Shown here piece by piece: positions 58,155 to 64,000 of a stretch of DNA of 64,000 nt (position 1 is the stretch's first letter; each line of letters starts with the position of its first letter). The stretch is taken from contig NZ_CP031969.1 in the NCBI RefSeq assembly GCF_003443735.1, positions 5,890,001 through 5,954,000 on the forward strand, in the 5' to 3' direction. Source of the stretch: Streptomyces sp. CC0208 (lineage in GTDB: Bacteria > Actinomycetota > Actinomycetes > Streptomycetales > Streptomycetaceae). Below the pieces are notes generated by a model. That model was not told where the DNA came from, did no database searches, and was given only the letters and a program-made list of their open reading frames with translations. Made by a program: the position numbers and the translations under genes.

Positions 58155-59768
58155 TCAGCGGCCCAGCGCACGCCTTCCACGGCCCTGGGAGAGGACCGGC
58201 AGGTTGCGGGCGGGACCCTTGTCGCGCGGGCTCTCCTCCTCCAGGCGCAGGGCGAGCGCGGGGCAGCGACGCACCGCGCGTAGAGCCTTCGCCTCGGCGT
58301 ACCGCGGCACCTGGGCCTGGGCGACGGTCGGGAAGCCGTCGGCGCCGAGTTCGAAGACCTCGGGGAGGATGTCGGCGCACAGGCCGTGGCCCCGGCAGAG
58401 CGTCCAGTCGACGTAGATCTTCTGACGGCTGGGGCCGTTCTCCTCGGCCTCGGCGCCGCCCGGGATGCCCGTCGGCATCTTGCCGCCCTCGAAGAGCGGC
58501 AGAACGCCCTCCACGGGCCGTCCGCAGCCGTTGCCGAGGACATGGGCGGCCAGGTCGTCCGTGAACGCCTTGATGGTCGACTCCAGGAACATCGCGGAGC
58601 CGTCCGGGTGCGAGCACGCGCCGCGCCGCTTCACGTTCTTGGCGACCTGCTTGAGCGCCTCCAGGGCGGCCGGGCCGCCGCCGTTGAGGATGTCCTCCAT
58701 GCCGCGCGCGGCGGCCGGCAGACCGAGGTAGCAGGGGCCGCACTGGCCCGCGCTCTCCTCGGCCAGCCACTGCGCCACCCGCAGCGACTCGCCCAGCGGG
58801 CAGGTCTCCTGAGTGATCGGCAGGATCGCGCCGGCGCCGAGCGCCCCGCCCACCGCGTCCAGGGAGTTGCGGGAGACGATCGCCTCGTTGACCGTCGCCG
58901 CGTCGATCCACTTGCCGTGGTAGCCGCCCGTCAGCACACCCTGCGGGACCGGCGGGGCGCCGGCCAACTGCAGGACGTAGCGCAGCGGTACGCCCGTCGG
59001 GACCTCGATCACCATGGGGCGCGCGACGGCGCCGGAGACCGTGAGCATGACGGTGCCCGGCTCGTCGTACAGACCGGTGTTGCCGTAGCGCTCAGGACCG
59101 ATGCGCGCGGCGATCGCCAGCTGCGCGAAGGTCTCGGCGTTGGACAGCAGGGTCGGTGCGCCGCCGACGCCGTTCTGCGAGGCGCTGACCTTGCGGCCGG
59201 GCGGGATGGCCGGGCCGCCGTCGATGGAACGGATCAGCGAGGCCGCCGCTCCGGTGACCATGCGGACGGGATTGCGCTGCACGCGTGCGCGTAGCGCCGA
59301 TCGGCGGCCGTTGCTGAGGCCGCGCTCGGCGAGGGCGGCCTCCATGGAGCGCTGCGTGGACTCCCGGGTGACCCCGATCACGAGCGTGCGGGCACCCAGG
59401 GCCTCGGCGGCCAGGAGAGCGCCGTCCAGGATGAGGTGCGGGGCCCGGTTGATGAGGACCGTGTCCTTGCGGCAGGCGGGTTCGTCCTCGCTGCCGTTGA
59501 CGACGACGACCGGCCGCACACCGCGCTTGATCGCCGCTTCGGCGACCGAGCGCAGCTTCTTGTGGAAGGGGAAGCCGGCACCGCCGCGCCCCTTCAGGTT
59601 GATGGCTTCGGAGAGCTTCGCGAGTTGCTCGCCGCCCATGGGTTCGAGCGGCCCATGCACCTTCAGGTGCATGGGCAGGTCAAGTCGTTCGACAAGGTCG
59701 AAGCCCGACGTGAGTTGGGGAAGACCGACTACGCGGACTTCTGGTACGTCGGGCAGGGCCTCGTTCAC
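58155..59768 (-). CDS. NuoF-like flavoprotein fused to ferredoxin
   Basis: A 537-aa electron-transfer protein. Residues 50-240 resemble the FMN/NADH domain of complex I subunit NuoF (LKGRGGAGFPFHKKL, VVNGSEDEPACRKDT); a SLBB-like part follows, then the 4Fe-4S binding helical domain with QCGPCYLG and a later CSHPDG. The last ~95 residues are a separate ferredoxin domain (LCRGHGLCADILPEVFEL ... RRCPALAL) with a C-x5-C pattern, as in 3Fe-4S ferredoxins. It is not in a nuo operon. Its GTG overlaps the stop of the membrane protein upstream (GTGA), so the two probably form one redox chain. Confidence 0.85.
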   Translation of the reverse strand: MNEALPDVPEVRVVGLPQLTSGFDLVERLDLPMHLKVHGPLEPMGGEQLAKLSEAINLKGRGGAGFPFHKKLRSVAEAAIKRGVRPVVVVNGSEDEPACRKDTVLINRAPHLILDGALLAAEALGARTLVIGVTRESTQRSMEAALAERGLSNGRRSALRARVQRNPVRMVTGAAASLIRSIDGGPAIPPGRKVSASQNGVGGAPTLLSNAETFAQLAIAARIGPERYGNTGLYDEPGTVMLTVSGAVARPMVIEVPTGVPLRYVLQLAGAPPVPQGVLTGGYHGKWIDAATVNEAIVSRNSLDAVGGALGAGAILPITQETCPLGESLRVAQWLAEESAGQCGPCYLGLPAAARGMEDILNGGGPAALEALKQVAKNVKRRGACSHPDGSAMFLESTIKAFTDDLAAHVLGNGCGRPVEGVLPLFEGGKMPTGIPGGAEAEENGPSRQKIYVDWTLCRGHGLCADILPEVFELGADGFPTVAQAQVPRYAEAKALRAVRRCPALALRLEEESPRDKGPARNLPVLSQGRGRRALGR

Positions 59769-61096
59769 CTATAGCCTCCGGAAGGCGTGTTCCAAGGTTC
59801 GCCCGATCCCGGTGAGTCGAAGTCGTACGACTGACCGGGCGCTGGATCAGTGGCGGGACCGCTGTTGTACGTGTCGTTCGGGTTGTACGTGCCGTACAGG
59901 GTGTTTGTCTCACCGGTGTCGCGTACATCACCTGAGAGGTAGCTGGCCGTGCCCGAATTACCGCCATAGGTCGGGATGTTGTAGCCCGTGTCCTGGAGCG
60001 GGTCGTAGGCGGAGGGGGGTGCTTCGCCGACCGGCGGCGGGGTGGGCACCGGCCAGCTGCCGGAGGTGCTGCCGCCGGGGTCCATGCGCGCGATGGGGTC
60101 GGTGGCGGCCTGCATGTCCATCGGCATGTCCATGCGGGCGGTCTGGCCGGTGTCGAAGGGCTGCTGTGCGCCCGGTGACATGGCGCGATAGGCGGCGGCG
60201 AAACCGCTGCCCGCGGGTTCCGGGGCCGGCGGGGCCTGGTAGGCGGGAATGGAGCCGGTCTGGGACAGGCCCTCGTAGCCCGGCAGGGAGGACTCCGAGC
60301 GCCGGCCGGCGGACTCGGGCGCCCTGCGGCTCTGGCGGCCCGGCGCGGCGCTCTCCGCGGCCCTCCTGGCCCGGCTGGCCTCCAGCTCCTCGCGGCCCGG
60401 TCGCTCCTCGGCGCCCAGGAGCATGGCGACCCGGTCGGTGACCTTGCGCTTGAACGGGCGCGGTGCCGAGCGCAGGGCGAGGGCCGCTATGACGCCGAGC
60501 ACGCAGAGCGCGTACATGTAGGTGAAGATCGGGGCCTTCACCGCGCGGCCCGCGTACAGGCCGTGGATCAGCCCGGCGCACCACGCCGGGTAGGCCAGCA
60601 TGTGCATCGCGCGCCAGCGGGCCGCGACCGGCGCCGGGGACGCGAACCGGTTGCGCAGGGCGCCGGTGATGCCGACGAAGATCATGAGCTGGCCGGCCAG
60701 GGTGCCGAGACCTATGAGGCCTCCGCTGCTGCTGAACCCGAGCCCGAACGGGATGAACGCGGCGATCCACGTGGTGTGGTCGAGGGTGAGTTTGATCCCG
60801 ATGTGCAGGAGAAGGAACGCGATCGAGCCCACCGCGGTGATCCGGTGCACACCCTGGGCGACGATCCGTTGCCGGGTGTTGAGGATCAACCGGTCCTGCG
60901 CGACCAGCCCCCAGATCACGGAGCAGGTGAGCAGGACGAGCGTGACCACGCCCGCTCCGAAGTTGAGGAAGTCCTGGAGCCAGACACCTCCGTACACCAC
61001 GACCAGAGGGATGGCCAGCAGGAAGACGGCCGTCGCCACCCCATAGGCCGACCGGCCCGTCCGGGGGAGCGTGTTGTTGCTACTGCGAGGGTTCAT
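59765..61096 (-). CDS. Ferric-reductase-like transmembrane protein
   Basis: 443 aa from ATG 61096 (GGAG 8 nt upstream; a longer frame lacks support). Residues 20-240 have six membrane segments with conserved His residues in the helices (GVHRITAVGSIAFLLLHIG in parts, RAMHMLAYPAWCAGLIHGLY), typical of b-type haem-binding ferric reductase/NOX-like domains (FRD). The C-terminal 200 residues are polar, Pro/Gly-rich and probably disordered and cytoplasmic. Coupled to the NuoF-ferredoxin gene by a 4-nt overlap: electrons from NAD(P)H could pass through that protein to this membrane haem protein. The acceptor is unknown. Confidence 0.82.
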   Translation of the reverse strand: MNPRSSNNTLPRTGRSAYGVATAVFLLAIPLVVVYGGVWLQDFLNFGAGVVTLVLLTCSVIWGLVAQDRLILNTRQRIVAQGVHRITAVGSIAFLLLHIGIKLTLDHTTWIAAFIPFGLGFSSSGGLIGLGTLAGQLMIFVGITGALRNRFASPAPVAARWRAMHMLAYPAWCAGLIHGLYAGRAVKAPIFTYMYALCVLGVIAALALRSAPRPFKRKVTDRVAMLLGAEERPGREELEASRARRAAESAAPGRQSRRAPESAGRRSESSLPGYEGLSQTGSIPAYQAPPAPEPAGSGFAAAYRAMSPGAQQPFDTGQTARMDMPMDMQAATDPIARMDPGGSTSGSWPVPTPPPVGEAPPSAYDPLQDTGYNIPTYGGNSGTASYLSGDVRDTGETNTLYGTYNPNDTYNSGPATDPAPGQSYDFDSPGSGEPWNTPSGGYR

Positions 61097-61364
61097 GGGG
61101 GCAACTCCGAGCGGTTCGGGAAGGCGGTCCCGCTGCCGCACTCTAAGTGGCGCCATACCGATGGGTACGACGTTTGAGTTATTGCGTTGTTATCAAACGG
61201 TCGTGGGGCTGTTGCGATGCCCTTTAGGAGCTGTTACGCGAAGTAATCATTGACCTTGGTTCAGTTCCTGTCGGTCGGACGTGGTCTCGACTGCGGTGGC
61301 GAGTGCGGCACCCGGTGCCAAAGAGGCATACGTAAGCTCGTCGCGGCTTGCTCAACGGCTGCGG

Positions 61365-61370
61365 TACTCT
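61365..61370 (+). promoter_or_regulatory. -10 of the leuS leader transcript
   Basis: TACTCT ends exactly 7 nt before the ATG of the leader peptide (61377), predicting a leaderless leader mRNA. No strong -35 is seen at 17-18 nt. Confidence 0.5.
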
Positions 61371-61376
61371 GACGCC

Positions 61377-61415
61377 ATGCGTGCCGTACGCCTTCTGCTT
61401 AGCGAGCCGCGCTGA
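61377..61415 (+). CDS. leuS leader peptide MRAVRLLLSEPR
   Basis: A 12-codon frame with three consecutive leucine codons (CTT CTG CTT), followed within 70 nt by a classic terminator and then leuS. CTT is an uncommon codon in this GC-rich genome, so stalling when charged tRNA-Leu is scarce is plausible. Published comparative work predicted attenuators upstream of leuS in some Streptomyces (from memory). Confidence 0.7.
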   Translation: MRAVRLLLSEPR

Positions 61416-61421
61416 TCAGTC

Positions 61422-61485
61422 CCGACCACCGGTGAAGACGTGGTCGGAATCGGCGCGGCGTCCCCTCCTGTGCGAGGGGTTTTTT
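61422..61485 (+). promoter_or_regulatory. leuS transcription attenuator
   Basis: A first hairpin CCGACCAC/GTGGTCGG (61422-61429 with 61440-61447) is followed by an intrinsic terminator CCCCTC/GAGGGG (61462-61467 with 61474-61479) and a run of six T (61480-61485). The order leader peptide, hairpin, terminator, gene is that of ribosome-mediated attenuation: a ribosome stalled on the Leu codons would change pairing of the first hairpin and reduce termination. The exact antiterminator pairing is not obvious by eye. Confidence 0.75.
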
Positions 61486-61539
61486 CGTTTCCGGACGACA
61501 CAGCCGCTGGCAGAGACGATCGATGGAGCTTTGAGGACC

Positions 61540-64000
<2,461 letters not shown>

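Overview
The window is high-GC, almost gap-free actinobacterial chromosome: frequent GTG and TTG starts, GTGA/ATGA stop-start overlaps, and a gene order mreBCD-pbp2-rodA ... rne ... rplU-rpmA-obgE-proB-proA-nadD-rsfS-leuS. This is the conserved core arrangement I know from Streptomyces (the S. coelicolor SCO26xx/25xx region, recalled from memory and not searched). Most genes are chromosomal housekeeping or sporulation-wall genes.

Layout. 0.3-6.6 kb: the Mre/RodA/PBP2 elongasome operon, which in Streptomyces builds the spore wall. 6.7-10.2 kb: a CYTH-CHAD protein and a TIGR03960-type radical SAM protein. 10.1-15.0 kb: an accessory island of lower GC inserted at the 3' end of the radical SAM gene. 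It carries a CbrC-like protein, a three-domain S1 protein and a NACHT-type STAND NTPase with six TTA codons. The last ~67 bp of the radical SAM gene is repeated at the far edge of the island and again, decayed, in the middle. 15.2-20.3 kb: a class II glutamine amidotransferase, a DUF899 protein, TerD, a GNAT acetyltransferase, an unusual Trp-periodic membrane-helix protein, and the TIGR03936/DUF2344 partner of the radical SAM gene. 20.5-24.7 kb: a very long RNase E/G. 24.9-30.5 kb: a dTDP-L-rhamnose operon with a glycosyltransferase, sitting between rne and rplU. 30.7-32.8 kb: rplU-rpmA-obgE. 32.9-36.6 kb: secreted FG-GAP protein, PhoD, and a gene remnant. 36.7-45.9 kb: a wall-glycopolymer cluster (fused cytidylyltransferase/reductase resembling CDP-ribitol synthase, three TagF-like polymerases, one GT2 enzyme). 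46.2-49.5 kb: proB, a hypothetical gene and proA. 49.7-56.3 kb: two membrane proteins sharing a cytoplasmic motif, an M48 protease, two very small membrane proteins, nadD, an LCP/LytR_C protein and rsfS. 56.3-58.1 kb: a phosphatase and two tRNA-Ala(GGC) genes around two zinc-ribbon proteins. 58.1-61.1 kb: a NuoF-ferredoxin fusion and a ferric-reductase-like membrane protein. 61.4 kb to the end: a leuS attenuator and the first 820 codons of leuS.

Taken together the locus is dominated by cell-envelope building: peptidoglycan elongation, rhamnose supply, polyol-phosphate polymer synthesis and an LCP-type membrane protein that may attach polymer. Translation factors (RNase E, L21, L27, Obg, RsfS, LeuRS, tRNA-Ala) are interleaved.

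The least ordinary parts are the gene-end-repeat island with its NACHT NTPase, the Leu-codon leader and attenuator of leuS, the Trp-periodic helix protein at 18.3 kb, the paired membrane proteins with a shared motif at 49.7-51.4 kb, and a hairpin that would hide the ribosome binding site of the FG-GAP gene.
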